Source of the DNA: an uncultured Collinsella sp.
GTDB lineage: Bacteria; Actinomycetota; Coriobacteriia; Coriobacteriales; Coriobacteriaceae
Reading direction: 5' to 3'
NCBI GenBank assembly: GCA_900549275.1
Contig: URNU01000068.1
Span: forward strand, 1-7,189
DNA: 7,189 nt
The position numbers and the translations under genes were made by a program. The notes beneath the pieces were generated by a model. That model made no database searches. It was not told the origin of the DNA and was given only the letters and a program-made list of their open reading frames with translations. Positions 1 to 6,400 of this stretch are shown one piece after another (positions within the stretch are counted from its first letter, which is position 1; the number at the start of each line of letters is the position of its first letter).

Positions 1-1
1 A

Positions 2-973
2 TCGACCGAGGACGGCAACGGCCTCTCCCCCGCCCTGACCGGTGAGGAACTCGCCCAGAGCGTCCCCGAGATCTCGGGCCTCTGCGAGCTCGACGTCGTG
101 CAGCCCATGAACATCGACAGCACCAATATGCGCCCGAGCGACTGGATGCGCATCCGCGATGTCATCGTCGAAGGCTATGCCGATCACGACGGCTTCGTAG
201 TCCTTCACGGCACCGACACCATGAGCTACACCGCGGCAGCACTTTCGTATCTGATCCAGGACAGCCCCAAGCCCATCGTGCTCACCGGCTCGCAAAAGCC
301 CATGGGCAACCCCTTTACCGATGCCAAGCTCAATCTGTACCAGAGCCTGCTCTATGCGCTCGACGAGCATTCGCACGACGTCTCTATCGTGTTTGGCGGC
401 GTCGCCATTGCCGGTACGCGCGCCCGCAAGCAGCGCACCATGAGCTTTAACGCGTTTATTAGCGTCAACTATCCGCCCATCGCCTACATCCGCAACGACC
501 GCATCGTGCGCAATGGGCTCCACGGCACCCACCAGAATGAGAGCCCGGTTCGTTTCTACGACAGTATCGACCCGCGCGTATTTGTACTCAAGCTTACGCC
601 CGGCGTAAACCCGGGCATCCTCGACGCCCTTGCCGATAGCTACGACGCCGTGATTCTGGAGACCTTTGGCATTGGCGGTATTCCCGAGTTTGGCGAGTCC
701 GGCGAGTCGTTCCAAGGGGCAATTTTCCGCTGGGTCAATTCGGGTCGCACCGTCGTTATGACCACACAGGTCCCCGAGGAGGGCCTTGACCTGGGTGTTT
801 ATGAGGTCGGCCGTGCCTATGCCGATCATCGGGGCATTTTGCGCGGCGACGATATGACCACCGAGACGCTCGTGGCCAAAACCATGTGGGCACTCGGCCA
901 GTCACGTGATGCGGCCGAGATTCAGCGCCTGTTCTACAGCCAAGTCAACCACGACCGCATCCCGATGGCGTAA
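2..973 (+). CDS. ansA: Type I L-asparaginase (5'-partial)
   Basis: Cytoplasmic-type L-asparaginase hydrolysing L-asparagine to aspartate and ammonia. The reading frame is open to the left edge, so the gene starts upstream. 323 residues are encoded here, against about 335-350 for the family, so only some 15 N-terminal residues appear to be missing, including the TGGTI catalytic-threonine motif. The fragment opens with STEDGNG, which fits directly after that motif. Other family signatures are NIDSTNM (fragment residues 37-43), the second catalytic block HGTDTMSYTA (69-78), GSQKPM (about 96-101) and GTRARK with the likely catalytic lysine (138-143). There is no sign of a periplasmic leader in the visible part. 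The GTG at 98 and the ATG at 107 are internal codons. The stop lies 22 bp from the convergent XRE gene and I see no clear intrinsic terminator between them. The family is near certain; the ansA versus ansB label is inferred from the motifs. Confidence 0.93.
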   Translation, partial: STEDGNGLSPALTGEELAQSVPEISGLCELDVVQPMNIDSTNMRPSDWMRIRDVIVEGYADHDGFVVLHGTDTMSYTAAALSYLIQDSPKPIVLTGSQKPMGNPFTDAKLNLYQSLLYALDEHSHDVSIVFGGVAIAGTRARKQRTMSFNAFISVNYPPIAYIRNDRIVRNGLHGTHQNESPVRFYDSIDPRVFVLKLTPGVNPGILDALADSYDAVILETFGIGGIPEFGESGESFQGAIFRWVNSGRTVVMTTQVPEEGLDLGVYEVGRAYADHRGILRGDDMTTETLVAKTMWALGQSRDAAEIQRLFYSQVNHDRIPMA

Positions 974-995
974 TTCAGTTGTCGACGGGTATCCC

Positions 996-1214
996 CTATT
1001 CGATGCCCTCGAGAAGTTCTGACACCGTCATGCCGAGTGCGGGCGCAATCTTAAATAGAACCTTGAGCGTGAAATTTGCCGTCCCATCTTCGATTCGGTC
1101 GAGGTAGGGTCGGCTGATTCCTGTCGCCACACAAAAATCGACCTTGGAGATACCAAGGGCCCTGCGTGTCTCTTCGACCCGCCTGCCAAGAATCTGTTTC
1201 GCACGTTCGTCCAT
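996..1214 (-). CDS. Small XRE/Cro-CI family HTH regulator
   Basis: A 72-aa protein that is almost entirely one helix-turn-helix domain (about residues 9-67). A basic first helix (KQILGRRVEETRRAL) is followed by GISKVDFCVATG (helix 2), ISRPYLDRIEDG (recognition helix, about 33-44) and the typical C-terminal helices LKVLFKIAPALGM and VSELL. It has no sensor or enzymatic domain. Single-domain XRE proteins of this size commonly repress their own promoter and a linked gene, for example as antitoxins or immunity-type repressors. The ATG at 1214 lies about 30 bp inside the perfect palindrome at 1243-1268, which is its probable operator. No good Shine-Dalgarno sequence precedes the ATG, so the transcript may be poorly translated. 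It is divergent from the 129-aa gene at 1291 and convergent with the asparaginase gene. The family is confident; the target is inferred. Confidence 0.88.
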   Translation of the reverse strand: MDERAKQILGRRVEETRRALGISKVDFCVATGISRPYLDRIEDGTANFTLKVLFKIAPALGMTVSELLEGIE

Positions 1215-1242
1215 GCAGCCGAGTTTGAAATGGAGCCGAACA

Positions 1243-1268
1243 AAAACGTAAACTATAGTTTACGTTTT
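1243..1268. promoter_or_regulatory. Perfect 26-bp palindromic operator with bidirectional -10
   Basis: The arms AAAACGTAAACTA and TAGTTTACGTTTT are exact reverse complements with no spacer, centred between 1255 and 1256. The centre reads TATAGT on the + strand (1254-1259) and, by symmetry, on the - strand (1252-1257). A -10 element for each divergent gene can therefore lie inside the same operator. The -35 regions are weak on both sides (for example TGGAGC at 1231-1236 for the + gene). The placement suggests that the XRE protein binds here as a dimer and controls both genes. This is inference from symmetry and position. Confidence 0.8.
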
Positions 1269-1290
1269 GCCGAATACACAGGAGTTTTCT

Positions 1291-1680
1291 ATGTCGGGTT
1301 CTTCGGTCCGCATGTACCGAGCCACGCTTCGCACAAACAGCGCGCCGCCCAAGCTCGTCGTCGTTGAAGCAGAATGCCTTTTGCCCGATGAGCGCACAGC
1401 ATTTGCATTGCTATCAAGTCGCGTCGCCGCCGTTCTGGTCCCTTGCCCGGCGCAAGGTGAACTTGCCATCCAATGCCAAGCGCACAGCTGCTCGCTCAAT
1501 CAGGCTGCCGTAATCGCAACCAGCCAACACGGTCTGCCCCTTCTCCTGGAAGCCGGTATCGCACTTGCCCTTCGCGGCGCCGGATACGAAAACGAGGCCG
1601 CCGCCGATATGGTCTTTCAACCACGATCGAGCGGCGGCCTCGCAGCAGCCATTGAATATGCGTGCAGGCTCGTTGCCTAA
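1291..1680 (+). CDS. Unrecognised 129-aa protein, possible degenerate HAD-like fold
   Basis: I do not recognise this as a named family. The ATG at 1291 is chosen because AGGAG (1280-1284) sits 6 nt upstream. A longer TTG start at 1267 would fall inside the operator palindrome. The protein is soluble, with no signal peptide or membrane segment. Two stretches resemble HAD phosphatase or P-type ATPase phosphorylation domains. Residues 21-31 (KLVVVEAECLL) resemble motif I (KLVVFDLDGTLL), with both aspartates replaced by glutamate. Residues 72-127 resemble the motif IV end of Cof-type HAD proteins: VIATSQHGLPLLLEAGIALA stands where VIAFGDxxNDLPML-AGxGVA is usual, followed by AAADMVF, then SSGGLAAAIEY. 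The GDxxND acidic residues are missing and there is no room for a cap domain. If homologous, it is a shortened and probably non-catalytic relative. It is divergent from the XRE gene and ends 9 bp from the convergent DUF1648-like gene. That it is a real gene is well supported; the fold is a hypothesis. Confidence 0.7.
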   Translation: MSGSSVRMYRATLRTNSAPPKLVVVEAECLLPDERTAFALLSSRVAAVLVPCPAQGELAIQCQAHSCSLNQAAVIATSQHGLPLLLEAGIALALRGAGYENEAAADMVFQPRSSGGLAAAIEYACRLVA

Positions 1681-1689
1681 AAGGACAAG

Positions 1690-2073
1690 CTAGAAACCAA
1701 AGCCAAAGCCCGTTCCAGTAATCGCCGAATACATAAAGTAGACGTTGATCACGTTGAGGAACACGCCCGTGATGCAGCCGTTGCGCAGGTAGCGCTCGCA
1801 CGCAAGACGTGCCATCACAGCGGAGTCCTCGTTGTTCTTTGCCTGGCGTCCCGCCGTAAAGTACGTCGCCACGCTCAGCAGCAGGTTGAGCACTGGCAGT
1901 GCCAGCAGCTCGTAGCTCTTACCCCAGCGCGTCACCTCGCCGGCGGCGTTAAACTTCGTTGCCACCTCGGGGCCAATGTTGGGGATAACACACGCTGCAA
2001 CCACCAGCGGAATCACCGCAAGTACGAGCAGCGCGATGCCCATGTAGCCGGCTTTTTTGCCATATTTAAACAT
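1690..2073 (-). CDS. Small DUF1648-like membrane protein
   Basis: A 127-aa integral membrane protein of unknown function. Three hydrophobic segments are visible: about residues 11-30, 56-75 and 100-117. Between the first two lies the extracytoplasmic-type motif VATKFNAAGEVTRWGKS (37-53). It closely matches the DUF1648 signature (P-x-H-F-N-x-x-G-x-x-D-x-W-G-S-K), also found in SdpI-type immunity proteins and related membrane proteins. The usual histidine is a lysine here. The C-terminus is an odd glycine/phenylalanine tail (GTGFGFGF). The start is well defined: AAGGA (complement of 2082-2086) lies 8 nt upstream of the ATG. That ribosome binding site overlaps the stop of ychF, so the two genes are probably co-transcribed and possibly translationally coupled. 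No substrate or partner can be named. The protein is too short to be a full SdpI. Confidence 0.75.
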   Translation of the reverse strand: MFKYGKKAGYMGIALLVLAVIPLVVAACVIPNIGPEVATKFNAAGEVTRWGKSYELLALPVLNLLLSVATYFTAGRQAKNNEDSAVMARLACERYLRNGCITGVFLNVINVYFMYSAITGTGFGFGF

Positions 2074-2084
2074 ATGCGTCGTCC

Positions 2085-3161
2085 TTACACGTTGAAGCGG
2101 AAATGCACGACGTCACCATCGGCCATGACATAGTCCTTGCCCTCAATACGAAGTTTGCCGGCGGCCTTGGCGCCCTGCTCGCCGCCAAGCTCGATGTAGT
2201 CGTCGTAGCCAATAACCTCGGCCTTAATAAAGCCGCGTTCAAAATCGGTGTGGATGACGCCGGCGGCCTGCGGGGCGGTCGCGCCCTGACGAACCGTCCA
2301 GGCCTTGACCTCCATCTCGCCAGCCGTAAAGAACGACTGCAGGCCGAGCAGCTTATAGGCCGCCTGCGCGAGCACGTCCAGGCCGGGCTGCTCCAGGCCC
2401 AGGCTCTCCAGATAATCGGCGGCATCCTCGGGATCGAGCTCGGAAAGCTCGGCCTCAATCTTGGCGCAGATCGGCAGCGGCTTGACGCCATCAATGGGCG
2501 CCAGGTCCTCGTTGAGCATGTCCTCGTCTACGTTGGCCACATACAGGATGGGCTTCATGGTGAGCAGGAACAGGCCCTTGGCGGCAGCACGCTCCTCGTC
2601 GGTCATCTCCATGGATGCGGCGCGCTTGCCCTCGTTCAGCCAGGCAAGCAGGCGCTTGGCCACCTCGAACTTGGGCATGAGCTCCTTGTCGCGCTTGGCC
2701 TCCTTCTCGAGCTTGGGCAGTTGCTTCTCGAGCGTGCCCATGTCGGCCAGGATGAGCTCGGTCATGATGGTGTCGGCATCGCCGGCGGGGTCGACGAACT
2801 CGCCCGTGCGGCCCACCTCACGCATGACGTTGGGGTCCTTAAAGTAGCGCACGACCTCGCAGATAGCGTCGGTCTCGCGGATGTTTGCCAAGAACTGGTT
2901 GCCCAGGCCCTCGCCCTCGTTAGCGCCCTTCACCAGACCAGCGATGTCGACAAACTCGACCGTCGCCGGCACAATGCGACCGGGGTTGACGATGTCGGCG
3001 AGCTTTTGCAGGCGGCTATCGGGCACATCGACGATACCCACGTTGGGGTCGATCGTGGCAAAAGGATAGTTGGCGGCAAGGCCGGTCTTTTTGGTAAGCG
3101 CGGTGAACAGCGTCGACTTGCCCACGTTGGGCAGGCCCACGATACCGATGGAAAGGGACAC
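2085..3161 (-). CDS. ychF: YchF/OLA1-type ribosome-associated ATPase
   Basis: Universally conserved Obg-related P-loop protein that binds ATP rather than GTP and is linked to ribosome function and stress responses. The GTG at 3161 is chosen because AAAAGGAG lies 5 nt upstream and the protein then begins MSLSIGIVG like its relatives. The ATG at 3197 would add 12 atypical residues. The result is 358 aa, against about 363 usual. Visible motifs are the Walker A/G1 GLPNVGKST (9-17), G3 DIAGLVKGANEGEGLGNQF (72-90), the altered G4 NVDE (210-213) typical of ATP-preferring YchF, and a C-terminal TGS-like domain ending in KDYVMADGDVVHFRFNV. The segment after G3 reads CEVVRYFKDPNVMREV, where E. coli YchF has HVVRCFENDNIIHV, so both histidines there are replaced. 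It is followed directly by the DUF1648-like gene. Confidence 0.96.
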   Translation of the reverse strand: MSLSIGIVGLPNVGKSTLFTALTKKTGLAANYPFATIDPNVGIVDVPDSRLQKLADIVNPGRIVPATVEFVDIAGLVKGANEGEGLGNQFLANIRETDAICEVVRYFKDPNVMREVGRTGEFVDPAGDADTIMTELILADMGTLEKQLPKLEKEAKRDKELMPKFEVAKRLLAWLNEGKRAASMEMTDEERAAAKGLFLLTMKPILYVANVDEDMLNEDLAPIDGVKPLPICAKIEAELSELDPEDAADYLESLGLEQPGLDVLAQAAYKLLGLQSFFTAGEMEVKAWTVRQGATAPQAAGVIHTDFERGFIKAEVIGYDDYIELGGEQGAKAAGKLRIEGKDYVMADGDVVHFRFNV

Positions 3162-3198
3162 GACAGCTCCTTTTGGTACAGGTACTTCAAACCTCATA

Positions 3199-3204
3199 AG
3201 TATA
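3199..3204 (-). promoter_or_regulatory. Candidate -10 element for ychF
   Basis: TATACT on the - strand (5 of 6 consensus) lies about 38 nt upstream of the GTG start, giving a predicted leader of about 30 nt. A weak TTCGCC lies 18 bp further upstream, within the neighbouring hairpin. If used, transcription would start downstream of the alternative ATG at 3197, which supports the GTG start. Confidence 0.4.
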
Positions 3205-3248
3205 GCGCCGCCGCAGCATCCGGGCGAATCCGGACACCGCGGCGGCGC
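3205..3248 (-). terminator. GC-rich nested hairpin after the GH4 gene, possible terminator
   Basis: GCGCCGCCGC (3205-3214) and GCGGCGGCGC (3239-3248) form a perfect 10-bp stem. The 24-nt loop holds a second stem, TCCGG (3219-3223) with CCGGA (3230-3234). It lies 40 bp past the GH4 stop and before ychF. No T-tract follows on either strand, so it is not a classical intrinsic terminator. It may be a 3'-end or processing structure that separates the sugar operon from ychF. Confidence 0.5.
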
Positions 3249-3287
3249 AAATGAAGCAGAGATGCGTGAGGTTCGAGACAGTAATCC

Positions 3288-4631
3288 TTACTTAAGCTCG
3301 GGCCAGAAATCCTTGTTGGCCTCGATGAGCTCGTCCAGGATCTGCTTAGCAACGCTCGCCGAAGGAATGGTCTTGGAGAGCGTGAGTGCCTGCCAGAGCT
3401 TCTGGTAGCTGCCCTCGACCCAAGCCTGGACAACGAGCTTCTCGACGGAAACCTGCTGCTCCATCAGGCCCTTCTGGAACTGCGGGATCGGACCCTGGCA
3501 GATCTTCTCAAAGCCGTTGGAACCGACGATGCAAGGCACCTCGACCATGGCCGTCGGGTCGAAGTTGGGCACAGCGCCATCGTTGGGGACGATCAGCAGG
3601 AAGCGCTCGAGCGTGTTCTCGGCCAGTGCGCAGGCAAGGTCGACGATGTAGTTGGCATGTACATCTGGCTCAAAGCCGCCGTCTTTAGCCGTACCCTTGG
3701 CGATGATGTCGCGGCAAGCGCCAAAGACCTTCTTCTCGCGGCCGTCCATAACCTCATTGGCGCGAGTGTAGTTGGGGTCAGACGTCTCGACGACATAGTC
3801 CGGGTACAGGTAATACTTGAGGTAGGTATTGGGAATCGTCTCGGGATCGACAGCATAGACATCCTTGGCCTTGCCGAAGGTGTGAATCCAGCTCTCCTCG
3901 ACATGCTGCTCCTTACCGGCCTCGTGCTCGATGCCGTCCAGGTAGCCGTTCTTAGCCATGTGCTCCTTAATCTGCGGCATGAGGTCGTTGCCGTCCTTGT
4001 CGTAGATCTTGCTCCACCAACCAAAGTGGTTGAGGCCGTAGTAGCTATACTGCAGCTCGCGACGATCCTTAATGCCGCACATACGGCTCATCTTATCCAT
4101 AAGGTCGATCGGCATGTCGCAGATGTTGATGATGCGGCTGTTGGGGCGCAGCACGCGGCAGGCCTCGGCGACGATGGCCGCGGGGTTGGAGTAGTTGAGC
4201 ATCCAGGCGTTGGGGCTGTACTTCTCCATGTAGTCGAGGATCTCGATGACACCACCAATGGAGCGCATGCCGTAGGCGATACCGCCGGCACCGCAGGTCT
4301 CTTGGCCAACGCAGCCGTACTTGAGAGGAATCTTCTCGTCGAGCTCACGCATGGCGTACAGGCCGACGCGGATGTGAGCAAGGACGAAATCGGTCCCGGT
4401 GAATGCGGTCTCGGGGTCGGTGGTGTAGCTAAACTCAACCTCGGGGGCGTTCTCGTGGAAGTAGATCTCGCAGGCCTTGGCCACGGTCTCCTGGCGCTCG
4501 GCGTTGTTATCGTAGAAGGTCACCTTGTTGACCGGAAAGCGGTCGCGCTCCTCAAGCAGCATCAGAGCGATGCCCGGGGTGAAGGTAGAGCCACCGCCGG
4601 CAATGGTCACGGCATAGTTTTTCTTGGACAT
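3288..4631 (-). CDS. 6-phospho-alpha-glucosidase, GH4 (GlvA/MalH type)
   Basis: Cytoplasmic NAD- and Mn-dependent glycosidase. It cleaves alpha-linked 6-phospho-disaccharides, such as maltose-6'-phosphate, to glucose-6-phosphate plus an aglycone by an oxidation-elimination mechanism. It has 447 aa, against about 440-450 for the family. The nucleotide-binding loop GGGSTFTPG is at residues 12-20. VGQETCGAGG (108-117), YSNP (147-150) and NHFGWW (201-206) are GH4 signatures. CDMP at 171-174 is the variant typical of alpha-specific phosphoglucosidases. Cys171 and His202 match the metal ligands and Asp172 the catalytic acid described for Bacillus GlvA; the catalytic tyrosine is probably in NTYLKYY (268-274). 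GAGGAGG lies 5 nt upstream of the ATG. It is second in the operon after the EIICB gene, 155 bp away. The exact disaccharide cannot be told from sequence. Confidence 0.95.
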   Translation of the reverse strand: MSKKNYAVTIAGGGSTFTPGIALMLLEERDRFPVNKVTFYDNNAERQETVAKACEIYFHENAPEVEFSYTTDPETAFTGTDFVLAHIRVGLYAMRELDEKIPLKYGCVGQETCGAGGIAYGMRSIGGVIEILDYMEKYSPNAWMLNYSNPAAIVAEACRVLRPNSRIINICDMPIDLMDKMSRMCGIKDRRELQYSYYGLNHFGWWSKIYDKDGNDLMPQIKEHMAKNGYLDGIEHEAGKEQHVEESWIHTFGKAKDVYAVDPETIPNTYLKYYLYPDYVVETSDPNYTRANEVMDGREKKVFGACRDIIAKGTAKDGGFEPDVHANYIVDLACALAENTLERFLLIVPNDGAVPNFDPTAMVEVPCIVGSNGFEKICQGPIPQFQKGLMEQQVSVEKLVVQAWVEGSYQKLWQALTLSKTIPSASVAKQILDELIEANKDFWPELK

Positions 4632-4728
4632 GATGTCCTCCTCATTCTGGCCGCTTGCTCAATCCATCCCCGCACGCGGCCTGTACGGTTTGGAATTGTT
4701 ACCTAGAAGTGGAGTTTTTTATCTCTAG

Positions 4729-4768
4729 AATCGGCCTTGCGGTGCATACCGGCTCTGCAAGGCCGATT
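4729..4768 (-). other. Perfect 12-bp hairpin between EIICB and GH4 genes
   Basis: AATCGGCCTTGC (4729-4740) and GCAAGGCCGATT (4757-4768) are exact reverse complements around a 16-nt loop. In the operon mRNA the stem begins 18 nt after the EIICB stop and ends about 97 nt before the GH4 start. The sequence that follows on the - strand is A-rich (AGATAAAAAACTCC), not T-rich. It is therefore unlikely to be a strong intrinsic terminator. An RNA processing, stabilising or partial-attenuation element is more plausible. Confidence 0.6.
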
Positions 4769-4786
4769 GTTTCGATGGACGATGGT

Positions 4787-6397
4787 TTACAGAAGACTCT
4801 CGAACTTCAGAAGACTTTCGAACTTCTCGCGAACCTGCGGGACGGTAAGGCCGATGATGACCTGGATTGACTGACCTTGGACCACCAAGCCATGCGTACC
4901 GATCGCCTTGAAGGAAGCCTCGGGTGCAACGACGCTCTTGTCCTTGACGTTAACGCGCAGACGGGTAGCGCAGTTCGTTACATCGATGATGTTATCCGTG
5001 CCACCGAGCAGATCGAGGATCTTCTCGGCAAGCACCAAGCGCTCATCATCTTTACTCTGGGCGACCGATTTGCCAGCAGCAGCACCGCCCTGCTTTTGCT
5101 TGTAGTCGGCCTTGGACTTGAGCTCAACCTCAACATCGTCATCCTCGCGACCGGGGGTCTTAAAGTCGAACTTGACGATCAGGAAACGGAAGACCACGAC
5201 CCAAAGGGCGGTAAAGCACAGACCGACAAGGATGGAGATGGCGTACTGCAGACCGTGTGCGGCCCAAAGGGGCAGCCAGTCCCACGAGAGCATCGAGATG
5301 ATGCCGCCGTCGAAGATGCCCACGACGCCAAGGAGGTTTTGAGCCATGCAGCCAAGCGCTCCGAGCACGCAGTGGACGACGAACAGGCCGGGCGCGATGA
5401 ACAGGAAGGTGAAGTCAAGCGGCTCGGTAATACCGCAAAGCATAGCGGTAAGGGTGACGGGAATGAGCAGAGCCTTGACGCGCTGCTTGCGCTCGGGTTT
5501 GGCGGTCATATAAAACGCAATGGCGACGCCAAGCGAGCCGAAGACCTTAGTCCAACCAGGGCAGGTATAGGCAGCCCAGGGTGCGGCATCCTTAAGAGCA
5601 ATGCTCGGATCGGCAGCCAGTTGGGGCAGGATGTTAGCCCAAGCGGCAAAGATGCCGCCATTGACCGCCGCGTTATCGTAATAGAACGGCGTATAGATAA
5701 AGTGGTGAAGGCCTGTAGGGATCAGCACGCGCTCGAAGAAAGCAAAGACGCCCACGCCGAACGTACCGGCGGAAAGGATGAATCCCTGGAAGGCGGCGAT
5801 AGCAGCCTGAACATGCGGCCACACCAGGCAGGCGATAAGAGCAACCGGAACCATAACGAAGAAACCGATCATATAGATGAACACGGAGCCCGAGAACACG
5901 CCCAGCCACTCAGGAAGTTCGGTGTCGAAGTACTTGTTGTGAAGCATCGTGGCGATACCTGAAATGATAAGCGCGCCCATGATGCCCATATCAAGCGTTT
6001 TGATGCTTGCGATAGTGGCAAGACCAGTACCGCTGCCCGCCTCGACAGAGTAGTCGACCCCAAAGACAGGGCCCCACTGCCCCAAGATTGTGCTTACAAA
6101 GTAGTTGAAGGTAAGGTAGATGGCCAAAGCCTCCATGCAGCAGCGAGCGTTCTGCTTGTTCGCGAGCGAGATTGGCAACGCTACGCAAAACAGCAACGGC
6201 ATCTGGTTAAAGAGCGTCCAACCACCCTGGAGCAGCACATTCCAGCAATCAAACCAAAGATGACCCGCAGTGGCCATCTCGCCAAAGATCGCCTCGGTGG
6301 TAAACAACGTACCCAGGCCGACGACGATTCCGGAAAATGCGAAAAGAATTGCAGGCGTGTACATTGCACCGCCGAAACGTTGTATCTTTTGCATCAT
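4787..6397 (-). CDS. PTS alpha-glucoside transporter, EIICB (MalX/GlvC type)
   Basis: Membrane permease that imports an alpha-glucoside and phosphorylates it at C6, receiving phosphate from HPr via an EIIA. It has 536 aa from ATG 6397 (a second ATG follows at 6394). The start MMQKIQRFGGAMYTPAILF matches the glucose/glucoside-family N-terminus. The upstream frame to 6523 lacks this similarity and a ribosome binding site. The EIIC domain spans about residues 1-408, with roughly ten hydrophobic segments, GLHHFIYTPFYY (229-240) and the substrate-site motif GITEPLDF (322-329). A KTPGRE linker (about 413-418) and a charged, alanine-rich hinge lead to EIIB (about 450-536), whose phosphorylated residue is Cys476 in NCATRLRV. 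No EIIA domain is fused or adjacent, so a Crr-type EIIA must act in trans. The C-terminus carries a duplicated KFESLL. The GH4 gene lies downstream and would use its product. Confidence 0.94.
   Translation of the reverse strand: MMQKIQRFGGAMYTPAILFAFSGIVVGLGTLFTTEAIFGEMATAGHLWFDCWNVLLQGGWTLFNQMPLLFCVALPISLANKQNARCCMEALAIYLTFNYFVSTILGQWGPVFGVDYSVEAGSGTGLATIASIKTLDMGIMGALIISGIATMLHNKYFDTELPEWLGVFSGSVFIYMIGFFVMVPVALIACLVWPHVQAAIAAFQGFILSAGTFGVGVFAFFERVLIPTGLHHFIYTPFYYDNAAVNGGIFAAWANILPQLAADPSIALKDAAPWAAYTCPGWTKVFGSLGVAIAFYMTAKPERKQRVKALLIPVTLTAMLCGITEPLDFTFLFIAPGLFVVHCVLGALGCMAQNLLGVVGIFDGGIISMLSWDWLPLWAAHGLQYAISILVGLCFTALWVVVFRFLIVKFDFKTPGREDDDVEVELKSKADYKQKQGGAAAGKSVAQSKDDERLVLAEKILDLLGGTDNIIDVTNCATRLRVNVKDKSVVAPEASFKAIGTHGLVVQGQSIQVIIGLTVPQVREKFESLLKFESLL
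4790..4825 (-). repeat. 18-bp in-frame tandem duplication at the EIICB C-terminus
   Basis: Two adjacent 18-bp units, 4790-4807 and 4808-4825, differ at one base only (cagaagactctcgaactt and cagaagactttcgaactt). They encode the last twelve residues as KFESLL twice, directly before the TAA stop. The frame is kept, so the protein simply gains six residues. Confidence 0.9.
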
Positions 6398-6400
6398 GAC

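Noticed and set aside
98..112. GTG at 98 or ATG at 107 as the asparaginase start
   Set aside because: The frame is open to the window edge and the upstream residues (STEDGNG onward) match the family just after the TGGTI motif.
974..995. Shared bidirectional terminator between the asparaginase and XRE genes
   Set aside because: Only a very short GGGTATCCC-like pairing is present and there is no T-tract.
1267..1290. TTG at 1267 as the start of the 129-aa gene
   Set aside because: It lies within the operator palindrome without a ribosome binding site; the ATG at 1291 has AGGAG at proper spacing.
3162..3197. ATG at 3197 as the ychF start
   Set aside because: No ribosome binding site, and it would lie upstream of the predicted transcription start; the GTG at 3161 has AAAAGGAG 5 nt upstream and gives the usual N-terminus.
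2103..3254. 383-codon open frame on the + strand opposite ychF
   Set aside because: It is the antisense shadow of a clearly recognised gene in GC-biased DNA, with low-complexity Leu/Gly/Val/His composition and no family motif.
3657..4706. 349-codon open frame on the + strand opposite the GH4 gene
   Set aside because: Antisense shadow with a repetitive Val/Leu/Asp composition; the GH4 gene on the other strand has full family motifs and a strong ribosome binding site.
4729..4768. Intrinsic terminator after EIICB
   Set aside because: The stem is strong, but no T-run follows on either strand, so it is listed as a hairpin of unknown role.
4877..5962. 361-codon open frame on the + strand opposite EIICB
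   Set aside because: Highly charged shadow frame with no recognisable domain; the opposite strand encodes an intact PTS permease.
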